A stretch of DNA of 32,613 nucleotides from Terana coerulea (taxonomy: Eukaryota; Basidiomycota; Agaricomycetes; Polyporales; Phanerochaetaceae). The DNA lies in assembly GCA_024811115.1 (NCBI GenBank), contig JAKOGH010000242.1:1-32613 (forward strand), given 5' to 3'. Made by a program: the position numbers and the translations under genes. Shown one piece after another: positions 1-11,487 of the stretch (positions are counted from its first letter, which is position 1; each line of letters opens with the position of its first letter). Under the pieces are notes generated by a model, which had not been told where the DNA came from, ran no database searches, and saw nothing but the letters and a program-made list of their open reading frames with translations.

Positions 1-699
1 TTTTTAAGTTTTGCAATATTATAAAACTTTTAGGCAATCTAGTTCTAGGTCTATCATGCACACCTCATTATAGCATATTGCATGTATGCAAAGATTGAAG
101 ATAGTGTAGTGCCATATTATTAGGTAATATTTATAACTCATACATGAAGTGAATACTGATGCTAATAAATAACAAAGCAATAGCATCATATATAGTGGTT
201 ATACTACTCATATAGCTGTAGAGAAAATATATAAATATTGGGTATTATAATAAAAAATATATTTATAATAATTAGATGTATATAGTAAACTATAATGAAA
301 TGCATGTAATATAAATTAAAGAAACTATGTTTTTAGCAGTTTTATAATATTTTCACTATAGCAATATTTATGTTATTAGCAAGTTATAAGTGAGTTAAAT
401 ATAATAAAGGATTCTAACCATTTATACATTTTAGTGAATACTGTTAACATCTATAATAATCTTTGCATTTCAGAAATGTGCATTAGTTGTAGCTATACAA
501 CAATATTTATATTATATACTAAAGCATTCTTGTTAAAAGCATGACAAATTGTATTAGCTCACACTTTATGCATTTTTAATACTAACACTCTAACAACACG
601 ATAGTTGTAAATAATTCTTAAAATCAGCAGTTGTTCAGTTCAGTTCGAGTTTTGTAATACTATTAGTATATCTTCAAGCTATTAGCCAATGCAAACTGA
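1..699. other. AT-rich DNA without recognisable genes
   Basis: Very AT-rich sequence with stop codons in all frames. CpG is almost absent (two by eye). I see no coding remnant, RNA gene or tandem array here. It is best read as old, heavily mutated non-coding or transposon-derived DNA. Confidence 0.6.
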
Positions 700-870
700 G
701 GTATATTGCCATTTTGCAAGCTGGAAATGCATGAACTACATATATGTTTATTATTAAAGGTAAGGGGCGGTTTTGATATATATGTACACATTGAACAACT
801 GGACATCTGATGTAGTGCCGAAGTCTTGCCCTACTCAAAGGGCTTAGGAGAGAAATATATTGCATGAAAT
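700..870 (+). pseudogene. Helitron N-terminal fragment, inverted partner of 950-1460
   Basis: The plus strand here gives a short frame reading IEQLDI, a stop, then CSA. This parallels the IGQLDICRSTS segment of the minus-strand frame at 950-1414. At the DNA level, about 763-818 and 985-1040 form an imperfect inverted repeat of roughly 55 bases, best in the centre (AACAACTGGACATCTG on the plus strand at 795-810, its near-complement at 998-1014). The simplest reading is a second, truncated copy of the same Helitron relic in opposite orientation rather than a functional hairpin. Several differences between the arms look like decayed CpG sites. The frame contains at least one stop and cannot be functional. 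Confidence 0.45.
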
Positions 871-949
871 ATAAAACCAGCTTAATATCTGATGTCTAAT
901 TATACTATAATAGCTACTTGAGGGTTATATGGCCTAAGCACAAGAATTG

Positions 950-1460
950 CTAGGTAATAGAAAACCATGAAATAATAGCTGGTGAACTGGTGCTACGGCA
1001 GATGTCCAGTTGTCCAATATGGCCATGTGTATCAGAAATTAGATCATTTGCAGATATGTGCTCAATCCGAGTAACACCACTTATTGTCAAGCAATTAAAG
1101 AAATATTGAACTTTACTAAGCAGTGTTAACTGTTTAATAGGTGCTAAAGCTTTACAAGCTACATAGCCATATTCATCTAACTTAGTAAGGCTACTATGCT
1201 CACAGAAATCATCTATTATCTCTATAATTAATCCTTTACTAGGTGGCTTAGAAGGGTACTTGTCTGAAATATACTTTTCCTTTTTGTGGGCTTTGTATTT
1301 TGCTTGATATGTTTTGTTATTTTCACAATGAGTATTATAGCATACATTCTCTTTTAGCTTTTCTTCTGCAGCATATTCACTTCTGAATAACTGTTTGTGC
1401 TTTATATCTGTCAATGCAGTTTTGTTTGGTTCAAATAATGTTAAGAATACTAAACATTAT
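950..1460 (-). pseudogene. Helitron Rep/helicase N-terminal relic
   Basis: A minus-strand frame stays open from about 1457 to the stop at 950, unusually long for this AT-rich stretch; there is no ATG near its upstream end. The N-terminal half is charged (Lys/Glu-rich, including QAKYKAHKKEKY). The second half reads IIDDFCEHSS, then LDEYGYVACKALAPIKQL and ISGVTRIEHISANDLIS. This pattern (FC near the start, a C-x-x-C-like pair in a GCxVC position, then GVTRxER and PI) matches the region I know from the N-terminal part of fungal Helitron replicase/helicase proteins, before the Rep domain. The first Cys of the usual GCxVCG motif is replaced. No Rep HUH or helicase motifs follow, so only a fragment remains. 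A homologous fragment lies at 11,122-11,352. The family call is from memory of the pattern, not a search. Confidence 0.55.
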
Positions 1461-2070
1461 ATGCATGTGTTGCTTGAAAAGTTGCTCAATGGTTGCCAAG
1501 TTTATATATATATATTTCTTCTGAGTAATGGTATACTTTTAGGATATATATTTAAGTGTGTTTCTTAATGCTTTTCACATAGTACATCAATTGAATTGGC
1601 AAAGCAGTTATATTTGGAAAAAATGCTAGTCACTACTATATATATATATCCAGCAAGTCTGTAAGTTTTATTTTCAGTCATCAAATCAAAGCTACTATAT
1701 GGCTGAAGTTCTAAGGCAGTCTATTTGTTAAATCTGTGAAATTTAGACTTCTTTTCAATGCCACCACCAAGGACCTTTTGGTTTGCATTAGAGCATACTC
1801 AAACTGTTAGAACAGGTTTATAGAATAAGGTTTAAGTAGTAGAAAGCCATTTTATTGAAACATTGTAGGCATTGCTTTCTATTTTGCATGAAGTTATGCC
1901 TATACATACATTGTCTTTGAGAAAATAGCTTACAATAGCAGGCTAAAAACCTCTATAGTATGCTTAGAAGTAGTGTAAAGCATATATAACTGTTCATAAA
2001 CAGATGCAATCCAGTCATACACATTATTATAGCATGCTTCACTGTAAGGGACTTTTGGAAAGTTTTTGCA
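1461..2070. other. AT-rich spacer with short TA microsatellites
   Basis: No gene remnant seen. It contains short pure TA runs (about 1502-1514 and 1635-1649) of ordinary length for such AT content. Confidence 0.55.
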
Positions 2071-2280
2071 GTGGTTTTTAGTGCCATATTGTCTGAATTC
2101 TAGAGATTTGTCATTTTAGTGCCCAAAACTATATTATCCAATAGTATGTGCCTTTTCATAATGGTGCCCAAAACCATGCCATTATCTGACTCCGAGACTT
2201 TCCGAGTTGGTGCTCTATCATAATAAGTTGCTAAGCAACACCAAACTTTCTGAATAGGTGTCTGTTATACTATTTATACT
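2071..2280 (-). repeat. 45-bp minisatellite, array 1 (inverted relative to array 2)
   Basis: Imperfect tandem units mark themselves by the recurring start GTGCCA/GTGCCC/GTGCTC/GTGTCT at 2081, 2119, 2164, 2210 and 2258, giving spacings of 38, 45, 46 and 48 bases. The unit before 2210 reads CAAAACCATGCCATT and later GAGACTTTCC then GTTGGTGCTC. This matches the reverse complement of the units at 10,019-10,258 (AAACCATGCTGCTA, then AGACATTTTG and TAGTGCTC). The two arrays are therefore copies of one family in opposite orientation about 8 kb apart. On this strand 45 bases are 15 codons and part of the array has an open frame with two adjacent VPKT starts, but stops interrupt it. Confidence 0.6.
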
Positions 2281-2854
2281 ATTACAGGCATTCAACAAAC
2301 TGTTATAAAGCCTAATGCTATGTCTCAGGCATAGCAAATGACTTCAGAGCACTAGCAGAGAGGTATAGAATGTTATACCCTTATTGATATCTATGGCACT
2401 TGAGTTTGTGTCAGATATAGTAGTGATAAGAGGAAAAGTTGCAAGACATCCAACAAAAGACAAGGCTTGCAGAGCATGTGAATTGTTTAGGGCCGGACCG
2501 GGCACTTAGTTTTAAACTCAAATTAGCAGGCAAGTCTGAAGTGCTACAGCTTTGACAAGTTTGCTCAATATTTTAAATGGTGAGCTGGCAATTTTGACCA
2601 GCTGATATGGGTTAATAGTAGTATAGATGTCATAAGCAAGTTTATAACTATTGCTATAAAGGCTCCAGCCATAGCACAAGGGCTAGGGATGGATTGCATA
2701 TAATATACTTAGATGCAGCTCTGGGTGGCAAGTGAATGGTGGCGCACCATAAACTAAATCTAAAACTAAAAATTGTGAACATATTCATGCATGTGGAATT
2801 GCATGTTATAAGCATTGTGAAGTATAATTGCCATTTTAGAACATGCCTAAGCTA
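2281..2854. other. AT-rich DNA without recognisable genes
   Basis: No coding remnant recognised. A small GGCCGGACCGGGC patch at about 2,490 is the only CpG-containing spot of note. Confidence 0.5.
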
Positions 2855-3224
2855 TAAGGCTTACATGGTTAACAAAGCAAGGGCCAAGGGCTTCTCACCG
2901 TCTGGACAATAGAATAGCATTCAAAGAGCATGCAGATATGTGTTTTATACATATATATATGCATCTCTATGAATATGTTCATAATTATCGAAATTTATTT
3001 GGCTTTTTAAATCTATAATTTACTCTGACCAGTGAGTAACAGTAACAGAGTGGGATACAAAATATAAATAAAATACCAGAAATCATGTAAATATGCAAGC
3101 ATATATAAAGGCTTTTTAAAAGCATTCTAAAATATTATCATAATCTCAATACCTCCACAGCTTGAGCTATAGAGCTTACAATATGGCTTACATTATGAAA
3201 AGCAAGGTCAATGTGCTTATTGAG
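2855..3224 (+). repeat. Dispersed repeat A, copy 1
   Basis: The stretch 2,905-3,124 aligns along its length with 3,953-4,166: both contain GAGCATGCAGA, then TATGAATAT with ATAAT, then AGCTATAATT-like and GTGAGTA blocks in the same order and spacing. In addition GGCTTACATGG and AAAGCAAGG at 2,855-2,895 recur as GGCTTACATT and AAAGCAAGG at 3,182-3,210, so the repeat is partly tandem with a step near 330 bases. Divergence is high. No protein is recognisable, and I cannot say whether it is a non-coding element or a decayed transposon. Confidence 0.55.
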
Positions 3225-3934
3225 GGATATATGGCTTAGTGGACCACTGCTCTGTAAGGATCTTCTGGCTATGCCTATACAACTCCGGTTATCTTTGCGC
3301 AAGCCATTGATTTGATTCTCTTACATTCTACCCTTTGTAGGCATTTTTGCTGCCTCAAGGTCTATTTTCTCTACTGCTGATAACTAGCAGTAACTTATCG
3401 CACTCATGTTAGCATGCCACTTAGCCTTTATCAAGAAATTGATCATCACATATTTTCTTTGGCCTACTGCATCAAATCAGGAAATATCCTGAATAGCAGC
3501 CTTGCTTCTTTGCCAAAATAGATGTAGTCTGATCATTAAGTGCGTGCACACAGGCTGATTACTTGCACTGAGAACCAGATTTGGCCCCAGCACGAAACCA
3601 GCCGATATGCACTTAATCCGACAAAGAAGCACATGGAGCAGCTGGCCTCTGAATCAGCTTCAGAGAGATAAGATAATAACTGCATTTGGACTTGGTAAGG
3701 GCAGCAGCACTTAGAATCAGTGATACTATTGTATATAGATTGAGTTAGATTTGATTCAATTACTCATTCCCCATTAGTACTTATTTTACAATTTTAGAGG
3801 CTTGTTGTAAAACAATGTAGCAGTTACACATAAAGACAGAAAGGACTTGATTCAATAACACTATATATGATAAACTCTGATATAGGGCTCAGCTTCAAAA
3901 TAGAGTATAAATTGGAGTTAAAAATTTCAAAAAT
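3225..3934. other. AT-rich DNA, slightly GC-richer patch
   Basis: No gene recognised. About 3,540-3,680 is less AT-rich and retains a few CpG, but all six frames carry stops and no protein family is recognisable. Confidence 0.5.
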
Positions 3935-4166
3935 GTGCTTATTATTATCTAAACAGTGGAATAGTACCCAAGGAGCATGCAGACATATTGTCTACATATA
4001 TCTACGTTTCCATGAATATATTTATAATCAATGCAATTTACTTGGTGTTTTGAAGCTATAATTCATCCGGGCTAGTGAGTAGCTATAATAAAGTGCAGTA
4101 CTAAATTATAGGTAAAATAGCACAAAGCATATAAATATTCAAACATGTTGGAAGGCATGCTTAAAG
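3935..4166 (+). repeat. Dispersed repeat A, copy 2
   Basis: This is the direct-orientation partner of 2,905-3,124: GAGCATGCAGACAT, CATGAATATATTTATAATCA and GCTAGTGAGTAG align block by block with copy 1. It runs directly into repeat B copy 1, so A and B are probably parts of one larger element. Confidence 0.55.
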
Positions 4167-4466
4167 AGTATGACTATAATAGGCAATTTACACAGCCTGT
4201 AACTCTGGCAGGTATTTGTATACTCAGAATATGCTGATATTATACACTGTAACCACTGTTGCAGATTTAAACCATCACTATAAATGCCAGATATACTGTC
4301 ATAGCGGTTTTCATGCTCTGAAGCTTACTCAAATAGTTTCAGGATTCATAAAATTTCATTGGGCTCCAAGCAAATCAATGTAATGGAGTCAAAAGCTGCC
4401 CCAATATGTTAGCCGTATGAGATGTTTCTTTTTAAATGCAGAAATAGTAACTAAAATATTGCAAGT
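4167..4466 (+). repeat. Dispersed repeat B, copy 1
   Basis: About 300 bases align in direct orientation with 11,488-11,780. Shared blocks in order include GCAATTTACA, GCTGATATTATACACT, TTATTGGGCT-like and GTCAAAAGCTGCCC, then AGCC-TAT followed by a TTTCTTT/CTCTTT block. Indels are few and substitutions are mostly transitions. Copy 2 lacks a clear adjacent repeat A. Confidence 0.6.
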
Positions 4467-7400
4467 GCCAGACTTTAAGAGCTATGGCATCTGTTAGCTA
4501 ATGCGAACATCCAAAAAGGCAATTGCTAGCAAGTGCTACTACACTAAAGGCTACTCTAAGTTGATATCTTTTACAAGTATACTAGCCATATAAAATGTTT
4601 CTTTGTAAACTCAAAAATTATAACAGCAAAGCATTCACTGCTAAGAGGTGCTTATATTCTATTATATTTAACATTTGTGATATATCTCTCTGACTATTTG
4701 AAGATGTGCTGTGTTTTCTTCTGAGAACAAAAATTAAGAATGCACCTTCTCTCTTATATATGAAATTTCTTAGAGTTGTTTTAAAAGCTAACTGAGCTCA
4801 CTCTTTTATAAGAAGAGCCTGCCTACTAAGCAACAATGGACTTTATCTATACTAGAGCCTAAGGCAACACCTAAGGCCAAGGGGAAATAGCAAGAACAGA
4901 TCTTCTCACTGGTGCCTACAGATATTGACACTCTCAATTCTTTGCACAATGAAGTGTATGTCAACAATTATGTCTTCTGCTTGTCTATTGTACTTTACTA
5001 ATACAGACTGAGTTTTAATAAAGTGCGCAATATGTTATAATTTTGTAAAGATCAGTTTGACATATTATAAAAGTTTAAGTATAACTATTCTTTATATATA
5101 TACACTATATATTACAGTCAATGTTATCTTATAAAAGTTGCAGCATATGCAATATCAGCTTGAAGTCAGCTCTTAAGACACTCAGTCTTGTAAACAAAAG
5201 ATGAGCTATTTGTACTCCTTCCTGCAGGATTAAATGTTGTAGTATTTTTTCTACTTTATCTTATAAGCTTTATTACTAATTATATTCACTACAAGCATAC
5301 CAAAGTATACTGTCTTTAGTTACTAAGTCAAGGAGATACCAATAATTACATTCATCAAATTTAGCAATGGAATCTCTGAAACTATATATATCATTTGGTA
5401 AATAACATTTGTTCTTTGTTAAGCCAGCTGCTAACTTCATGCAGTTATCTCTACAAAATTATCGCTACATCTGTTCTACTTAGTGACATTGTTAACTTAG
5501 CTTGCACAGACACTCAGCTTTATAAGCTGGATATATACAATTTAATTGTTTGTGTTAAGCTGCTCATTGATAGTGATTGTGCTACTTGCATCATTTCATT
5601 GCTCTAGAGCATCATTACTGCATGCAGTATTACAAGGGTCTATTTTCAGAGTAAAAACAAAAGCAGCAATTGCTGTCATAGGCTTATAAGTATGGCTATG
5701 TTTTGTTTATACCTTTGTTTTTATTGTAAAGTTTAATGCTTATTTTTAATTGGGTTTGTAGCTATTGACATTTTGCCCCTTTTGAGTTCTGTTACACTTT
5801 GAAGGAAAGTGCAATGCCTAATTCTAAGACACTGTCAGCGATATATTAGCCACAGCAGCATATACCTCTTTACCAGAATTACTAGAGCAAACAGATCTTT
5901 AAATATGAAGAGCAAGTTTGCAACTCCTGAGTACACTATCTAAGAGTTGGTGGTCTTTAAGCTCTCATTGCTCTTGCAGTCACTAATCCTCAGCATCACT
6001 ATCATTTTCTTTTCTACTTGCAAGTAGCTGATCAAGTTCTTTCACACTTGGTATGTATTTGACATTATGGTCATCATACTGCATCTGGCTCACTATCTTT
6101 ACAAACTCTGCTGTTTGTAATATTGATATGCTCTTTAACAAGCTTCTCTCATCATTAGTACTAGCTCCAGCTGTTACAAGAAATTAAATCTTGTAAATCT
6201 AGTTCCTTTCTTAGCTTACTGAAAGTAGTCACCTCGCTACTAGCAAAGCATTAGCATACTAATGCTAATGCAGTAACTTATCATTATTTCTTCTTTAGTA
6301 GTATATAGTGCTAATAATCTATGTATACTAGCTGGCCTCACCTCATTATACAACTGCCAGTAAACCTGTAGAATGACTGCTACCTAGCAATGCTCTGCTT
6401 TGCCACCTACAGAAACCTTGTCATAATGATGTGCACTCTTGTAAAAGATGCAATGCAAATGCTCACATTTAAGAGACCATTCACATTCAAACTGCTATCA
6501 CTTATATTCTACCCAATGAAAGGAGCACTTATAGGATTGGTTTTGGCATTATAAGTGGTGTCACTCTTAAGCTCAATTGCTGTTTTCAAGCCTCAAACCT
6601 ATAAGACATAAGAGGATAGCTCTACTAAACCACTGCCTGAGATTGTAAATGCTAGCAACTACATCAAGCCTATCAAAGAGCTTGTCAATGAAGCAATGCA
6701 CAGCTTTATGATTAACATTTATACCTAACATGAGTTTTCCCTCAAGCTCAATCAACTGCAAGTTGTAACAGAGTCCTAGCTGAAGACATACTTAAAGGCA
6801 AAGCAAATGTTCCTGCTATCAAATAATGCATGAGTTGCTACTATAGTATGTGATTACACTTTGTGTTGGTTAGTACTATTATGTTACATTTCTACTAAAT
6901 CTTTGCCTGTGCCTACTTTATACTATCACACTTTATATATAAGATTACTCTATACATTGTCATCATTTACAAGCTTGTCCTCAATATTATGACAAAGGCA
7001 AAAGATGCCAATTGAGCTCATATTATAACTCTTTTTACCAATAAGCCTTCTTAATTGGGTCACATAGTACATTTAGTGTTTGTATAATATGTTTTATTAC
7101 TGATTCCATTTAATCAATGATTTTAAGTCTGGCGCACCCATGTATTACGCTAAATTGCCTATTTTCTTGCAGTTTCTGCAGCAAAACATCTTCAAGGACT
7201 TTAACACTATCAGGCCTGAATTCCACAAGGAGTTTGATTTCTTACCATTCCCTGTCCTTGTGTTATTGTTCACATCTGTAAGTGTTTGCTCATCTGTTAA
7301 CTACATCTTGCTATGGTTAACTGACTCTGTTATAAGTTAAGTGTCAGCTTAATGCCTAGGCCAATGATAGACTAAAGAAAGGGCACAAGTTTATAATGAC

Positions 7401-8458
7401 AGTTTATCAGGAAGTATAACTAACACATCAACTTCTTTCGAATGGTGAAGCTTAATCTAGTAGCTGTTGAGAGGACTCACCATTATATATATAAGTTCAT
7501 TTTGTAAGTTGGTTTTATATTTTTCTACATCACCAATCTAATCTCGTATTGTGCTTATAGGGAACCTGAAGATCAAGACTAACAACACTGCTGTTGAATT
7601 ACTAAATAAGGTGAAGGAGCAAATGCAAGCAATATCATGAGCAGAGGCTAAGCATAGTGACTAGTGGATACACTGTCCATAGTACACTCAAATGATTGTA
7701 TTGTATTACTCATTCCTTATTCATTATATAGCTCCATGTGCAACTACAAGCAGTTCTACATGCAATTATAAGTGGTACAGCATACTACTTAGCAGTGCTA
7801 CAGAGAACTAAATAGATGCTTGCCAATGCTATCCATTACTACACAGACCTTTGGTGCTATATGCTAATATTACAGCACTCTAAAAAACAGAGACTTATTT
7901 ATAATCTTATCATTTCTATATATCCGCTGTACTTGCTGGTAGCTAAGTGTATTTTCTCTAATATGTTATCTTTGATTTAACTATGTGCTCTCAGTGTTCT
8001 ACTTAGCTCACAGAGTTCCACTTTTTTTAAATGTCAACTGTTTCTGTCCTTTTCACCTTATTACTTAGCATTCCTTTACCACTATCTTCTGCTCCCTTGA
8101 GTTGTATTCATCTTGGAAAACATGGAAGTTTCTCATTTTATGTGTCAGACTATTATAGAATAAGATTTCCTTATTTTACATTCTTTAAAGAAAAAGCTAA
8201 AATTGTCTCATAGATATACTACATTGTTGGATGCTCACTTAGGTTTTGATGACTATAGTTCCTTTTAATTGCGGAAACAGCACTATTTGTATACAATACC
8301 TATCTTCTACTCCTGTATTTTGCTCTTCATAACTGCTGGCACCTGCAACTGTGTCTGCCACATTTATTAATCACATGCTTGACAGCATCTAAATTTAAAA
8401 CCCAAAAAGCCACTTATCCCACCAGCATCCAATTATAGCATTTACTTTCACCTTTGCA
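4467..8458. other. Long AT-rich stretch without recognisable genes
   Basis: I read both strands for protein motifs and found nothing I can name. Short open frames at 5,395-5,607, 6,573-6,761 (minus), 7,140-7,340 and 8,031-8,213 are 60-70 codons, with unremarkable or hydrophobic composition expected of AT-rich sequence. The last, ending in KEKAKIVS, could belong to the coding remnant that follows at 8,459, but this is a guess. Confidence 0.5.
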
Positions 8459-9317
8459 TTGACTAGCGTGCTACCTACTCCTCATGCAACAGCCTCACTC
8501 TTGCAGCCTATCATTACACAGATATCTATGCATAAAGATGGTGAAGCTGTCTATTTCCACACTACAAGCCTTACTAGAGAACATCAGGCAGTTTGCAATA
8601 ATCATCAAAATCTAGCTGTTTGCTGCAAAACATGCCTTTAAAAGGCATAAAGATGTATTTGCTAAAACTCTATAGAAGAAAACAAAGATTCTCCAGACTG
8701 GGTTGCACATAAAAAGGCAATCGTTACATCTTGATAGGCCAGAATACGTCAAGCTCAAAGCTCTGTTAGCTTGGTTTGAATTTGTCAAGCATGTCTGTGA
8801 TTACTTCTTCCTATCTAACTAGCATATGGATACCGTCAAAATCTTTCATATCATTTGTTAAGGCTCTACTAAGCCCTTTGTCACTTTTTATGCTTATCTC
8901 CCATTAGCTAGCAATAACTTTGCCAGCACTGACTCTAGCTATTCAATTACGGATAATATTGTAAAGAACTATCTAATCTTCTACACTCTTCTCTGTCTGT
9001 GCAAGCACATCATAGCTATTCGTTTACTCAACTACAACACACTTTATATTGAGCAGCTTATTAATTTGCTCAGTATAACTTATGCATCTATGGCTAAAGA
9101 GGGCATAATCTTCACTTCCCACTTTGTTGCTGGCTTTATAGCTAGGATTAACTCTGGAACCTGCTCCTGCATTATTTTTCATGTATTTTTGATTATAATG
9201 ATGCTATTAGGCAAAGACCTTATAGCGACTATGAAAGAGTTTGAGTCAAGTGGCACTAGTGCTCAAGACTTTGATATTATGTCTTTGAAAAAGGCCATGA
9301 GCGTACACTTTGCATAG
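8459..9317 (+). pseudogene. Decayed coding sequence of unknown family, probably transposon-derived
   Basis: A plus-strand frame can be followed from about 8,635 to the TAG at 9,315-9,317 for some 225 codons with only a few stops: TAG at about 8,681, TAG at 8,819-8,821 and TAA near 8,859. These would be Gln or Trp codons if C-to-T mutation made them. Readable segments include LDRPEYVKLK, FEFVKHVCDY, ITDNIVKNYL, IEQLINLLSI and MKEFESSGTSAQDFD before the C-terminus. An open frame at 8,459-8,641 in another register (SLTREHQAVCNNHQ) probably joins it after a frameshift. The composition (charged, helical, not random AT-rich) supports former coding. I do not recognise the family. A gag-like or unidentified transposon protein is possible. 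Confidence 0.4.
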
Positions 9318-10018
9318 TGCTGATAAAACCAGTATGTATTTTTATCATTCTATATTTAATAGTAGCTGATATAATGTACAGTTTTGATTTATAATCTCAA
9401 GCAGTGATTCAATAATAACATTAATAAGATTACTGAGTTCAATATTGACAACACTCTTAAATCTTGCTCCTTGTGAAAAGGTGAAATTTCTGCAGACTCC
9501 ATTGTGGGTGTTCTATACAGTATCAGATTTTATAAAGCTAATAACAGTAAGAGTTTTAAAATCTCTTTCAATCTGTATAGCATCATTTTTCTGGCAACTC
9601 TACAGCTATTGTTATATCTTGTCAGCTGAAGTGCTGTTTATGTGTACTTCTGCCATTTTGCATAATCCAACTATTATAATTCATTTATTTACATGTATGT
9701 AATTGCAATGAAATATTCTTAAGTTAAATGCCTTATTATAAATGGTGAAATATAGTGTAGAAAAACTAGTATATTTCTTGCATAATCTTCCCATACCACT
9801 AAGCCACAGGCTATTTGCTAGGTGCTCTCACTCTCACTTTGAACCACATTACACTCTTCATCTTATTGCAACACAAGAAGATTTTTAACAAAGCAGTAAC
9901 ACTTTGTTCTCTACTATTTGCTATGTACAGTCTTGTGTCTATTACTTGGCTGTCAGCTTAGTATATTAGTAATTTAAACAAGCTTTGTCCCTTTTTGCAT
10001 AAATATAATGGCATGTTA
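9318..10018. other. AT-rich DNA without recognisable genes
   Basis: One open frame (9,445-9,702, 85 codons) is hydrophobic and lacks any family resemblance. I treat it as chance. Confidence 0.5.
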
Positions 10019-10258
10019 AGTGCTATCTCAAAGTTTTAAGTTGCTTAGCAATACAGTGTTATAGAGCACCATTCCAGAAAGTCTCCAGCTATTCAATAGC
10101 CTAGTTTTAAGTGCTATTACAATAAGTCTTTTGCCATTTAGCAGCATTGTACTGAGTACTGTTCCAAAATGTCTTTAGCTATATGATGGTGTAGTTTTGA
10201 GCACTATTACAAAATGTCTCTTGCCCTGTAGCAGCATGGTTTCAAGTACTTATAAGAA
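10019..10258 (+). repeat. 45-bp minisatellite, array 2
   Basis: Five full 45-base units start at 10,019, 10,064, 10,109, 10,154 and 10,199, with a partial sixth at 10,244. Each begins with a variant of GAGCACTATTACAAAATGTC, and alternate units share a tail (GCAGCAT in units 3 and 5, TAGTTTT in units 2 and 4). The array may therefore have grown as 90-base dimers. CpG is absent throughout. The reverse strand has an open or nearly open frame over four units (15 codons each; MLLQGKRH and MLLNGKRL recur) with one stop, so a former coding repeat cannot be excluded. A related inverted array lies at 2,071-2,280. Confidence 0.75.
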
Positions 10259-11121
10259 GAATGCTTGTATTGATAGTTAAGTAAATATCAGTGCAACACC
10301 TAAGATTGAAAATAAATGATTATATAAGAATCCATACAAATAGGAACTAACTATGCGAAGAGAAATATGCATACACATACTATATCATGCTGTAAAAACT
10401 TTAGCTCATTAGTGCAAGCTCTATATATAAAGAAATTTTAAATGGTGATATCACTTTATATATCATTTGAAATTCATGCATCAGCTTTTTAGACAATATA
10501 ATACTTAAAATGATGTATATAAAATATATTTTCAAACAAAATCTGACTATAAGTTGAGCTTCATCAATGTATTTTTTAAATCAATAAAATACTAAAATAT
10601 TAAAAGGAAGAGAATTCAAAAACCTGTAAAAATAACTAAAAACAAATGTACAACTAGTGATCTTTAGTTATATAATACTTTTGATGTAGTTAATGCTACA
10701 AAAATACATTGTATTATAGGATATGTATATGTCAATAATGTGCATATTTTTCTAATATATCAGCATTATCAATTTCAATTAAAATACTATATGCAGTAAA
10801 TTTCAAGAGATATACTACTAACAGCAGTACAAAAATATTAAGTCATCACAAAATGTCACTTAAGTTTGCCAGCTGTAGTTTGTTTTCAACAAGAGCACAA
10901 ATATATTATATATGCTAACATTCTTACTTTATTCGAGCCAGACAAAGATGTCACTATATATGCTGAGTGTATGTAGATTCTAAGAAGCAAATATGCTGTT
11001 AATTAGAAGTTAAAAGAAAAAGTCCAATATAATTCATAAGAGATTACAGACTCTGAATATCAGTCAAAGTATAAAGCAGGCAAAAGAGCTAAATATGCTG
11101 CAGAGTAAATCTCCTTTATAA
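10259..11121. other. AT-rich DNA without recognisable genes
   Basis: One of the most AT-rich parts of the window. The end (about 11,040-11,110) reads SEYQSKYKAGKRAKYAAE before a stop, which resembles the Lys/Glu-rich N-terminal part of the Helitron relic at 950-1460 and probably belongs to the relic that follows. Confidence 0.5.
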
Positions 11122-11352
11122 CAATTATTAACTAAAGTGATCAGCGGATTTCATGAAGAAATAAGCTTTAAGAACTTAGAGGAATATGAACATATAGTAT
11201 GTAGCGCTTTAATATTGATTAAGCACCTAATTTTACTAAATGATGTAGAACAGTTATTAAGTTCTCTTATTATTAAAGGTGCTACATAACAAGAGCACTT
11301 TCAAGTAATGTCACAATATGTAATATTGCAGGTCCTATTTTAGCAGTAAACT
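11122..11352 (+). pseudogene. Helitron Rep/helicase N-terminal relic, second copy
   Basis: From 11,149 one plus-strand frame reads FHEEISFKNLEEYEHIVCSA, then LIKHLILLNDVEQLL and LIIKGAT, a TAA, and QEHFQVMSQ. This parallels the relic at 950-1414 position by position: FCEHSSLTKLDEYGYVACKA, then IKQLTLLSKVQ and ISGVTRIEH. The stop after GAT falls where that relic has Arg, consistent with CGA to TGA/TAA-type decay. Conserved landmarks are the FH/FC pair, L-x-EY, the Cys-Ala pair, IK-x-L-x-LL and G-x-T. It lies in the opposite orientation to the first relic. No Rep or helicase motifs are found next to it, so it is a fragment. Confidence 0.5.
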
Positions 11353-11487
11353 GTAAATATATCTATAACTCTTGTAAGGACAGTATTAAAGAAGGCAATA
11401 TTTCAAAGTTAGCTTTAGCAAATGGCTTATAGCTTAGTGAGCTGTCCATTGTACTAAAAGGCTTAAACTGGGCAAAGCAATGTGTCT

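Noticed and set aside
763..1040. Inverted repeat as a functional hairpin, terminal inverted repeat or Helitron terminus
   Set aside because: The arms also align as protein (QLDI in both), and homology fades gradually on both sides. Two oppositely oriented fragments of one relic explain it better. No CTRR-type Helitron 3' end was identified.
10019..10258. CRISPR array
   Set aside because: Units are contiguous 45-base tandem repeats without spacers, in eukaryotic DNA, so this is a minisatellite.
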